From Pinus tabuliformis (lineage: Eukaryota > Streptophyta > Pinopsida > Pinales > Pinaceae), in NCBI GenBank assembly GCA_031772625.1, contig CM062813.1:761918720-761982719 (forward strand): a stretch of 64,000 bases of DNA, given 5' to 3'. Position numbers and translations under genes: made by a program. Below, in pieces: positions 54,998 to 64,000 of the stretch. Within the stretch, counting starts at the first letter, position 1. Each line of letters begins with the position of its first letter. Under the pieces are notes generated by a model that did no database searches, was not told the DNA's origin, and saw only the letters and a list, made by a program, of their open reading frames with translations.

Positions 54998-57250
54998 TGT
55001 TGACGGTGTTGGACCCGCCAACATGTCAAGGGATCTCCCCGGTAAGAGGTCCCAATTAGACCTCAGAATGTTTGGTGTAGGAGTCCCAGCAGTGGGTTGT
55101 ACAGTAATGCCTTGACCGCAGTTTCACACAGAGGCAAGTAAGATCTCCCTGTTGGTAGCAAGGGTGTGACAATTGTAGTAAGTCAAGGAAGGTGCATGAG
55201 AGGTTCTAACATACGGAGAGTGAGATGAGTGCGCCCCTTGGAAACCTGTAATAGTACGCAGCTTGGAAGGGAATACACGAGCGAAGATGCATCACAAGCT
55301 GGAAAGCAAGTTAACAAGCAATCCAAAGTGATGGTTAAACCAACAGCACATTTCAGAAAGATTCATACTACTTATACTGAATTGTCCATACATGCATGTG
55401 TAAGCAAATAAATACATATATCATTTAGAGTAAAAACTATAGCTAGAATACAATACAACATATGCATGAAATGTGTTGGCTCTGTTATATTAAGAGGTGT
55501 AAGTTCTAGTAATGCAATACATCCATGTCCAACCACTAGTTCCGATAGCCAAATTTTACAGCTACAACCGCCTGCTCCTCCAAAAAGATATACTCGCTCT
55601 TCGCAATGGAGAAGCCAATGTGCGTTACAATATTGTCCAAGCTTTCTCTAAGATACTCTTATCGAAGCTTGGCTAACCAAAAGCCTCTACAATGAGTTAT
55701 GAGGGACTATTTATAGAAAAGGGTGGGGTGGCCCTTAAGTTCCCTTTGTGATAGTTCATCTACCCTCATGACTCTTCATCTACTCCATGACTGTTACATC
55801 CAACTATCGACACTTGAACTTGCTCTTGACAAGACTGGAAATTACAATGCACATGTACCATGTGAGACAAAATGGCTTAAGAAAGCCATGCAAGACATCA
55901 CTAACACTTAGACCATTGTAGTGAGACCAACTGTTTGACAACCTTGTGATGGTTGATGGTGGCGAACTGATGCCAAGTCTGGTCGTCCGTGATGTTGTTT
56001 GTGCGCTCAGTGGTGACATCTTGCCACAATGAACTATTGCCTTCCTTGCATCCGAGTACACTGATATGGCTCCTCCATCCAACTTGTCTCATAACATGCG
56101 CATGTCCATCCTGGATGCGACCGGACCGACAACATATTGATGCATAATGTTTGCACTGACCTCCAAGCATGTGCTGGTAGTTGCACGCATCAACTTGTCA
56201 AAATACATGTTCAGCTCTAGTTGGACTTGCTTCTTGTCTTCGCCTCAGTGAGTGTGCCAAATGGGTGAGATCACATGCATGCGCATAATGACATGCATGC
56301 TACTGAATTCCCTTGCATGCAATAAACATCACTGCTCACCTTGTCTTCCCCGTGCTAGCTGCTAGGATGGATCTATAACTTGTACGACCGTAGTTTCATC
56401 CGTCTGTACATGTTGCGTCCCCTGTTGTACCTATTCCTATTGCAACTCATTCTCTCATCTATGCAGCTCTTGTTCTTCCTTGAGTTGATGCTTCATCACA
56501 TGCAACTCCTCCTTTATTCCTTCTCTACCTTCGCGCGACATTCATGTCGTGCCATCACCTCATAGCTTCAATCTCCAAATATTCTCTTGTCATAGGTGGA
56601 TCTGCTTCGAACTAACAACTTTTTCTCTACCTCTATGTTGTCAGCAACCTTCCTCTTTCATTCATCGCACGCAGGTGTGCTGCCTTATACTGTTGTTGAT
56701 GGTGTTGCTTGCTATGATGTCATTGCCATTGATCTCGATATCCTTATCCATGAACAACTTGATTCCTTCGTGGATAGGCAAGTTCATAGACACTTGATTT
56801 TCTGCATCCTCAGTTGCGCTCTTAATAGTGTCTTTGAATCTACTCTCCTGGAAGTGGTTGTACTTGTGCTTCTGAGAGACAGACAAACACCTATGATGCC
56901 TGGAGACATACCAACACTCATGGAAAGCAATATGTTAGTTGAAAACCAAACAAACTTGAGGACTGACTTGCAACATACCTGTGTGTTTGAACGTGGAGGT
57001 TGTGCAATTTCTGCTGAGAGGTTAGGAGATTGACTGCCAAAACTACACAAGGCACAGTCTGGGCTGTCAGGAGACTGACTAACTACTAGAAATAAGTAAT
57101 GCACAGTCCAGCATAGCATGATAAGAAATGAAACTGCACAATGCACAATTTCAGTCAAGAGTGACATACAACCAACAAATTGGATTGCGCCGCTTTTGGG
57201 GCTAGCAGGATACTGCCTCCAAAAATTGTGGAATTCAAGTATGGAGGTTA
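54998..57250 (-). mobile_element. 3' LTR (minimum extent) of the right-hand element
   Basis: Aligns with 61511-64000, the latter being longer only by an internal 245-bp duplication. The true right boundary lies beyond 57250. A pyrimidine run at 59113-59125 (GGTGAGGGGGAAAA on the minus strand) is one candidate PPT, which would make the LTR about 4.1 kb. No TG/CA terminus fits neatly there. Confidence 0.7.
55708..55715 (-). promoter_or_regulatory. TATA box in the 3' LTR
   Basis: TATAAATA on the minus strand (CTATTTATAG on plus); conserved at 62222-62229 in the 5' LTR. Confidence 0.55.
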
Positions 57251-59824
57251 GTGCTTGGCCAGGTTTGCATAATCTCTAGAGGGAAGGCATAGCCTTTTCT
57301 TCCGAAAATGCGCAGTGCTAGCCGGGCAAGGCACGATCTGGGCTAAGGCAGCCTAGTCCGCCCGACGGGCGACTGAAAACATGAGAAGTTTGAATGCATG
57401 GTGAGATGAGTACAAAAAAGACAGAATGATCATACATGCAAATAGCAAGTGCAAGATTCAAAAAATGGGAAAGCATGCATGTGTGTAAAGCGAGTTGTCG
57501 CAACGATGACCATTTGTGCAAAACAGTGTCATGCAATCGATAGCAGTGAGATGTGAGAGAAAACTGAATGGTGCTTCTACAAGCTAACATAAATCAAAAT
57601 GATAGCAAGCACTCACTGAAATCAAGCAGACAACACTCACATAAAGCGAAACACAAAAAGCAACAGAAACGCAACACAAGACATGAAAGGTGGGCTTACC
57701 CCAAGACAGCTGAGTTGAATGTGTCAGTGACTCCTATATGCAATGTGGGATGTTAGAGCTACAAGGTCAATGTGAGGAATGAGCTTTGCAGTGTCTGGTT
57801 GATGAGTTTTGATCAAATCAAGGTTATGACGTGCATGCCACAAATCCAGGAAAAGCAACACTTGGCGGGAGGTTTCTGAAATGATCCTTGCATGTAACCT
57901 CCAACTGTTAAAAAATATATCCTTGAATCAAGGGATGCCTTTGCATGCTGTGTTGGGAGAAGCAGCCCATGCATGCAAATTATTTTTTCTTAGTCCCGGA
58001 GGGAACCGGTCAACCCAACTGCACCTGCAACAGTCTTCTCAACTTAGGGGAAAAAATGCACATTTATGGGATGGAACTAGGCTGGCTACCTAGAGGGATT
58101 GCACAATTTTTGGGTAAAGTAATTGATTGCTGCTGAGAATTGCGCAATTTCTAGGCTGAACAACCCTGCTGGGAGGAATTGCACAATTTTCTCACTGAAC
58201 AGTGACAGGCAGATTTGCGCAATTCTGGATCACAGCAAGCTGCCAAATAGAATTGCACAATTTCTAGAGGGAAGATTGGTTTCCCTCCAGAATTGCTCAA
58301 TTTATTGAGGGAGCTGCTCAACTTGCATCTGGACCAAGTATGCAGAAACAACCTATGAGGGGGATCCAGCAAGCTTTGATGGACAGGTTGTCATTCTGCA
58401 AGAAAATCACTAGAGCTTGTGTACTTGACAAGGCGAGACTTGTTGCTATGAAAGGTTGGTAGGGAAGCTCCAAAATGAAGCTAAGGAAAAATTTTCGAGG
58501 GTTGTTGTAGTCACTACAACACTTGGCGACACATTGGTAGAACTCCAGCTCTCTGAATGGACCTTGTTCCTGAAAATAAAGTCTAACACCTCAAGAAGTA
58601 TTGTTCAGTTCTCAGTTCATCTTGGTTTCCACACTTGCTTGATTGTAAGATGTAGCATCTGCCAAGCTATTGGTCAATTGACACACATTCCAAGCCAATT
58701 CAACATATTTGTTTCGATTAGGATTGAGGGGTATATTGGTGCACAAGTAATATAGTCGTCAGAGTCTTAGTTTCACCTCTGGGGTTCCTCCGCTGCCAAC
58801 AGGCCTAGATAGTACCCTGACGGAGTCACCCAGGAACAGAAGCATCGCTCCGCTACCAGCGAGCCTGGTCAGTACCTCGGCAGAGTTACTTGCATCACCT
58901 CTTTATGAAAGAATATTTTCTCTTCTTTCGCTTTATTCATTTTTCATTTTTTTGAATTTTTTCACTGTTCATTTTTTCATTTTTGTTTTCATAAATGTGT
59001 ATAGCACTTAATCATTTTAGAAGCAGAAGAGGGATCCAAAATTATTTAGAGCAGAAGAGATTGTTCCTTTAGAGAAGTAGTTAATGTATACTTCTTACGT
59101 GCTTATTAAGGTTTTCCCCCTCACCTTACTCTACTTGACTGAGCAGCCAAGGGTTAACCCAAAAACAACCGACTAGAGTAGGTGACACTAGTTAGCGTGC
59201 AAGCATTGTGTTTTCACCAAGATTCACTTCGAACATTATGTATTTTCCATCGACGTATCATGGACTAAAAGTAGCAAGTTCTTCGTATAGAGGTAGGATG
59301 ACAGATAACCAAGTAGCGATAGCTACGCAAGACCTCTTGTACTTTACCAAGCTTGTTTCAAGAGTCATGCATGGTTTCATGCGAAACTAACCCATGAACA
59401 AAATCAAGAAAACAAACAACAAATACAAGAAGAATCAGAAGTAAATGTGAAAGAAAATAGATTAAGAAAATAAGCAAGTAGTCAAATAAACATGCAAAGC
59501 GAGAAAGAAAACAAGCATGCAAGCAAGAAAACTGAAAGCAAACACTACTCCTACTTCTAAGCTAACAGTGCATGGGCCTGATCATGTGAAGTGATATTTC
59601 CAATGCAACCACTAGTGCATTTTTTGACCCATGTTGGTGAAGGCTTCATCCATGAGCAACCTAGTTGTGTGAACCAACAAATGTGAAAGATACAACAATG
59701 AAAATAGACACACTTCGAGCTTACAAGCGTCCACAGAACAAAAATGAGTGAAAGCACATCACATGCACTCTATGGAATTGCAATGGTGTTGTGCTACATT
59801 GTGTGCAAATGTTGAGTGTATGCA
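57251..59824 (-). other. Rest of LTR and/or 3' interior, with TTGCRCAATT repeats
   Basis: No coding domain. AATTGC(A/G)CAATTT-type words, near-palindromic, occur at about 58090, 58138, 58178, 58215, 58250 and 58290. Two diverged ~75-bp units with CTCCGCT(G)CCA..AG(G)CCT..AGTACC lie at 58775-58890. A T/C-rich tract (58910-58990) and a CCCCCTCACC pyrimidine run at 59116-59125 follow. AAGCAAG..AAAGCAAAC-type A-rich words lie at 59400-59540. Confidence 0.45.
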
Positions 59825-60070
59825 TTACCTTGACCGTGACATGCAAGAAAACGTGAGAAAGGTAGACCACTTACGTTGCGCAAGTGTGCTTACTGTGTAA
59901 GATTCCTCCAATTCATGAGTGATGAGATCATGTAGTTTGAGTGGAGGAAGTGAAATCTGAGTGTTGGGTTTTTCTTCAGCGCATACAGATGAGTGATGAG
60001 GAGCCTCAGCTGTTTGAACACTTTCCTGATCAGAAGTGAGACCAATATCAGGACAGCAAGGACCTGACAT
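59825..60070 (-). pseudogene. Distal part of the gag-like protein, shifted frame
   Basis: An 81-codon frame (SGPCCPDIGLTSDQESVQTA..) follows the main gag after a frameshift near 60070-60090, just past the motif PLVYDDLPIDEVETL. Ends with a basic stretch; no zinc knuckle or protease is visible beyond it. Confidence 0.4.
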
Positions 60071-60134
60071 AACAATCAGCTCGAGCTAAAGTGACGGAGG
60101 GTTTCTACTTCGTCGATAGGTAGATCATCATAGA

Positions 60135-61475
60135 CTAGTGGCTTAGATGGATTAATAATGGTGAATCAACATCATGATCATATGATGAAGTAAAGAGATC
60201 ATGATAGCCAATATTAGAAAACTTAGGATGTTGGTCGGCATCCTCATGGTTTGATGAATCACATAGAGGTGTAGATGAGAAGAAAGGATGTTCACCCTTT
60301 GCGTTTTTGGAAAAAGTAGGTGAAAGATCAAGTGGATTTTCAATGAATGATTGATCCTCGCCGTTGTCAAATGATGGAATGATATCCAGTGTGTCTTGCG
60401 AATGATAAACAATGGGTGCATTCGTGGATGGATATGCACATGAAAAATAAGGGATGACAGGATCACTAAGGATGTCAGGAAAAAACGGAGGGGGGATGGA
60501 CAGACAGGGATGGTCCTCTACTATCGGTGGATGTTCAATATCCCTGTCATGCTCTTCATGAATGCCAGCACATGTTGGTTGTGCAACACCAACTCTGTCG
60601 ATAGATTGATCATGGTTCAAAACAAATGTAGATTCTGGAATGGAAGAAAACAAGACAGTGTCATATGGAGGATGATCAGAATACAAACACGGAGGTTGAG
60701 GTACAAAATACATGTGATGAGGTATGGGAATCACAACCAAGTTTGTGCAAAAATCAGAAGGAGCGATGTTGGGAGGTCATGATGGTTCAAAAAATGTGTG
60801 TTCATGCTCTCCCACATCACTCTGCATTGGTGGAGTTGTTTGATGAGGGGAAGAAAAACAGTCACTTGTGATAGCGACCATGTCTATTTATGATTGCGCA
60901 GCTCCATCACTGAAGTATGTTGAGCGAGGTTTGAAATTGAAATTATTCTTGGGATGGGTTGACTTGTTAATACAGTGCTCGAATCTATCCCAAAGATAAG
61001 GAAATTTAATCTGGCTCTTTGGAACATGAAACTGCAAATCACAGAAGTGCCACCAAAAATCCATAGGTGATTCATGCGGAACCTTCCGTTGTTGCAACAG
61101 TTTTTGGTCAAAATATTCTGGATCAAAATGATAGAAAGTATCTTCAATGAGATCATAGAAGTGCTCAAGTGAGTGCAGGCTGTCAGCCGGTACGCTGCAC
61201 AACCACCGATGTTGAGATTCGTGAAGTGTGTACACAAGCAACAGACTGGCATGTTCATTAGAACATCCATCATCCTTGTTAAGCATGGCAAGGAAGTCAT
61301 GTAAGAACTCAGGCCAGTCCACTTTGCCTTCACCATCATGCGTGCATGTGGACAAGAGATCGAAAAACTCCCTCGTAATGGTAACAGATTCGGCATGCGA
61401 AACACATTGTGGAGGGAGGAGAGTGAAAGAATCCATGTTAGATATGAAAAGGTTCAAGATAGGATGAGAGGACAT
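60135..61475 (-). pseudogene. gag-like ORF of the right-hand element, two stop codons
   Basis: One minus-strand frame runs from the ATG at 61475, 35 bases from the LTR, to about 60135 (447 codons). It is interrupted by TAA at 60888-60890 and a TGA near 60788. Residues ~20-170 read as a retrotransposon gag domain: DWPEFLHDFLAMLNKDDG, YTLHESQHRWLCSVPADSLH, FYDLIEDTFYHFDPEYFDQK, LQQRKVPHESPMDFWWHFCD. The second half is Pro/Asp/His/Ser-rich and probably disordered. The Cys-rich nucleic-acid motif is missing. It would form the particle shell for element RNA; no enzymes follow. Confidence 0.75.
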
Positions 61476-61489
61476 AGCTTGTCATCTGG

Positions 61490-61506
61490 CCCTCCTCCTA
61501 GCACCA
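61490..61506 (-). other. Candidate primer-binding site, tRNA unknown
   Basis: CCCTCCTCCTAGCACCA on the plus strand ends in CCA and reads TGGTGCTAGGAGGAGGG on the minus strand, 4 bases from the LTR edge. The TGG start and position suit a PBS, but I cannot assign the tRNA. Confidence 0.45.
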
Positions 61507-62221
61507 AAAGTGTTGATGGTGCTGGACCCGCCAACATGTTAGGGGATCTCCCCGTTAAGAGGTCCCATTTAGACCTCAGATTGTTTGGTGTAGGAGTACC
61601 AACAATGGGTTGTACAGTAATGCCTTGACCATGGTTTCGCACAGAGGCAAGTAAGATGTCCTTATTGGTAGCAAAGGTGTGACAGTTGCAGTAAGTCAAG
61701 GAAGGTGCATGAGATGTTCTAACACACAGAGAGTGGGATGAGTGCACCCCTTGGAAACCTGTAATAGTACGCGGCTTGGAAGGGAACACATGAGCGAAGC
61801 TGCATCACAAGCTGGAAAGCAAGTTAGAAAGCAATCCAAAGTGATGCTTAAACCAACAACACATTTAAAAAACATTCATACATACTTATACAAAATAGTC
61901 CATACATGCATGCGTAAGCAAACAAATACATATATCATTTAGAGTAAACAAGATAGCTAGAATACAATACAACATATGCATGAAACGCGCTAGCTTTGTT
62001 ATATTAAGAGGTGTAAATTTCAGTCATACAATACATCCATGTCCAACCACTAGTTCAAATAGTGGACCGTTACAACCACAACCGCCTGCTCCTCCAAATA
62101 GATATACTAGCTCTACACAGTGGAGAAGACAAGGTGCGATACAATAATGTCCAAGCTTTCTCTAAGACACTCCTATCGAAGCTTGCCTAACAAAAAGCCT
62201 CTACAATGAGTTATGACAGAC

Positions 62222-62229
62222 TATTTATA
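62222..62229 (-). promoter_or_regulatory. TATA box in the 5' LTR
   Basis: TATAAATA on the minus strand, about 710 bp upstream of the LTR end; it would drive the gag transcript toward lower coordinates. Confidence 0.55.
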
Positions 62230-62239
62230 GCAAAGGGTG

Positions 62240-62700
62240 TGGTGGCCCTTGACATTCCCCTTTGCGACAGTTCATCTACCCTCATGACTCTTCATCTACT
62301 CTATGACTGTTACATCCAACTATCAACACTTGAACTTACACTTGACAAGATGTTACATTACAATGCACATGAACCCATGTGGAAAAAATGGCTTGAGAAA
62401 GCCATGCAAGACATCACTAACACTCGGACCATTTTGGTGAGACCAACTCTTTGACCTTTGTGGTGAGACCAACTTGTTGTGGTGGGGTGGCCCTTGACAT
62501 TCCCCTTTGTGACATTCATATACCCTCACGACTCTTCATCTACTCTATGACTGTTACATCCAAATATCGACACTTGAACTTACACTTGACAAGACATTAA
62601 ATTACAATGCACATGTACCCATGTGAGACAAAATGGCTTGAGAAAGCCATGCAAGACATCACTAACACTTCGATCATTGTGGTGAGACCAACTCTTTGAC
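62240..62700. repeat. 245-bp tandem duplication within the 5' LTR
   Basis: Blocks starting at about 62240 and 62485 share GACTCTTCATCTACT..GACTGTTACATCCAA and AGCCATGCAAGACATCACTA. The homologous 3' LTR (55725-55945) is single-copy. Duplicated DNA lies just upstream of the TATA box in element orientation. Confidence 0.8.
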
Positions 62701-64000
62701 AACCTTGTGATGGTCAATGGTGGCAAAATGATGCCAAGTTTGGTCATCTGTGATGTTTTTCATGCATTGAATGGTGACATCTTGTCGAATCGAACTCTTG
62801 CCTTCCTTGCATCAAGGTACATTGATATGGCTCCTCCATCCAACTCGTTTCATAGCACACGCATGGCTATCCTGGGTGCGACCGAACCAACAACATGTTG
62901 ATGCATAATGTCTGCGCTGATCTCAAAGCATGTGCTGGTGTTCACATGCATCAACTTGTCAAAATACATGTTCAGCTCCAGTTGGACTTGTTTCTTGTCT
63001 TTGCCTCAGTGAGTGTGCCAAATGGGTGAGATCGCATGCATGCGCAAAATGATATGCATGCTGTTGAATTCCCTTGCATGCGATCAACAACATTGCTCAC
63101 CTTTTCTACTCCATGCTAGCTACTGGGATGGATCTATAACTTGTATGGGCACAGTTTCATTCATCTATACATGTTGCGCCCCTTGTTGTACCTATTCTTG
63201 TTGCAACTCATTCTCTCGTCTATGCAGCTCTTGTTCTTCCTTGAGTTGATGCTTCATCACATGCAACTCCTCCTTTATTCCGTTCTCTGCCTTCGCATGA
63301 CCTTCATATCGCACCATCACCTCATAGCCTCAATATCCAAAGCTTCTCTCGTCATGAGTGGATCTGCTTCGAACTGGCAACTTTTGCTCTGCCTCTATGT
63401 TGTCAACAACCTTCCTCTTTCATTCATCGCACACAGGTGTGCTGCCTTCTACTATTGTTGATGGTGCTACTCGCTGTGATGTCATTTCCATTGATCTCGA
63501 TATCATTTTCCATGAAAACCTTGATGTCTTCGTGGATAGGAAAGTTCATAGACACTTGATCGTCTACATCCTCAACTGTGCTCTTAATAGTGTCTTTGAT
63601 TCTACTCTCCTAGAAGCGGTTCTACTTGTGATTTTGAGAGACAGACGAAAACCTGTGATGCCTAGAGACATAGCAACACTCATGGAAAGCAATATGTCAG
63701 TCGAAAACCAAGCAAACTTGAGGACATTTGAAACATACCTGTGTGTTTGAACGTGAAAGTTATGCAATTTTTGTCAGGAGGTCAAGAGAATGACTGCCAA
63801 AACTGTGCAAGACACAGTTCAGGCTGTCAGGAGGCTGGTTGACTGCTAGAACTACACAATGCACAGTCCAGCCTAGCATGCTAAGGACTAAAACTGCGCA
63901 ATGTGCAATTTCAGTCAGCAGTGACATGCAACTAGCAAACTGCATTGCGTCATTTCTGGGACTAGGAGGATACTGCCTCCAACAATTGCACAATGCAAGT

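Larger units (their letters stand above)
54998..64000 (-). mobile_element. LTR retrotransposon with very long LTRs, gag only, minus strand, cut by window edge
   Basis: Two long homologous segments begin TGTTGA(C/T)GGTG(T/C)TGGACCCG at 54998 and at 61511. The right copy runs to the window end, and its final bases (GGATACTGCCTCCAA..) still match the left copy near 57215, so the LTR is at least 2.25 kb. A candidate PBS at 61490-61506 and a minus-strand gag at 60135-61475 lie between them, so the right copy is the 5' LTR. I see no protease, integrase or RT in the ~4.3 kb available, making it non-autonomous or deleted. Probably gypsy-type from the gag, but not certain. Confidence 0.8.
61511..64000 (-). 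mobile_element. 5' LTR of the right-hand element, truncated by the window end
   Basis: Homologous to 54998-57250. It contains an extra tandem copy of ~245 bp: 62240-62455 is repeated at 62485-62700 (GGCCCTTGACATTCCCCTTT in both), while the 3' LTR has one copy. TATAAATA lies on the minus strand at 62222-62229, between gag and the duplication. Confidence 0.8.

Overview
The window is repeat-dominated nuclear DNA of a seed plant. The density of long, old, nested LTR retrotransposons, with no intact host gene visible in 64 kb, suggests a large-genome lineage such as a gymnosperm; the lineage is inference, the plant assignment is firm. Plant-type evidence: Ty1/copia elements primed by initiator tRNA-Met, an LTR element primed by tRNA-Asp, a plant L1-type LINE with a C-terminal RNase H, and a captured plant-like TM9SF (EMP70) gene piece.

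Layout. (1) 0-16.7 kb: decayed DNA with a minus-strand coding relic (705-1534), the 3' LTR of an element whose body lies leftward (3574-4625), the 3' end of a minus-strand copia element (6233-6700), an unrecognised coding relic (9.6-10.35 kb), and tandem repeats, the largest at 15.74-16.77 kb. (2) 16.8-43.8 kb: a three-level nest. An old minus-strand copia-type element has LTRs at 16788-18159 and 26095-43835. Its 5' LTR was split by a plus-strand copia element (26731-43055, all domains recognisable but riddled with stops). The gag of that copia was split by a young minus-strand 9.07-kb element (29035-38106, TSD ATGGT, LTRs about 1.3% different by eye). (3) 43.8-46.7 kb: noncoding DNA with a PPT/LTR start and a palindromic minisatellite. 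(4) 46765-54240: a nearly intact LINE with a 17-bp target-site duplication, one stop codon in ORF2 and a poly-C frameshift in ORF1. (5) 54998-window end: a minus-strand gag-only LTR element with very long LTRs, the right one cut by the window edge.

Most interesting: the youngest nested element carries gag but no visible pol. In sense orientation it carries the C-terminal half of a host TM9SF membrane-protein gene down to the native stop, with two internal blocks missing. This is gene capture by a non-autonomous retrotransposon. Its noncoding parts are peppered with about 20 copies of a TTCCTGTAGAA-type motif. A second theme is that stop codons in two separate relics sit mostly where Gln (CAG/CAA) or Arg (CGA) is expected, the pattern left by deamination of methylated cytosine.

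All calls were made by reading the sequence; family names rest on motif recognition, with no database search.
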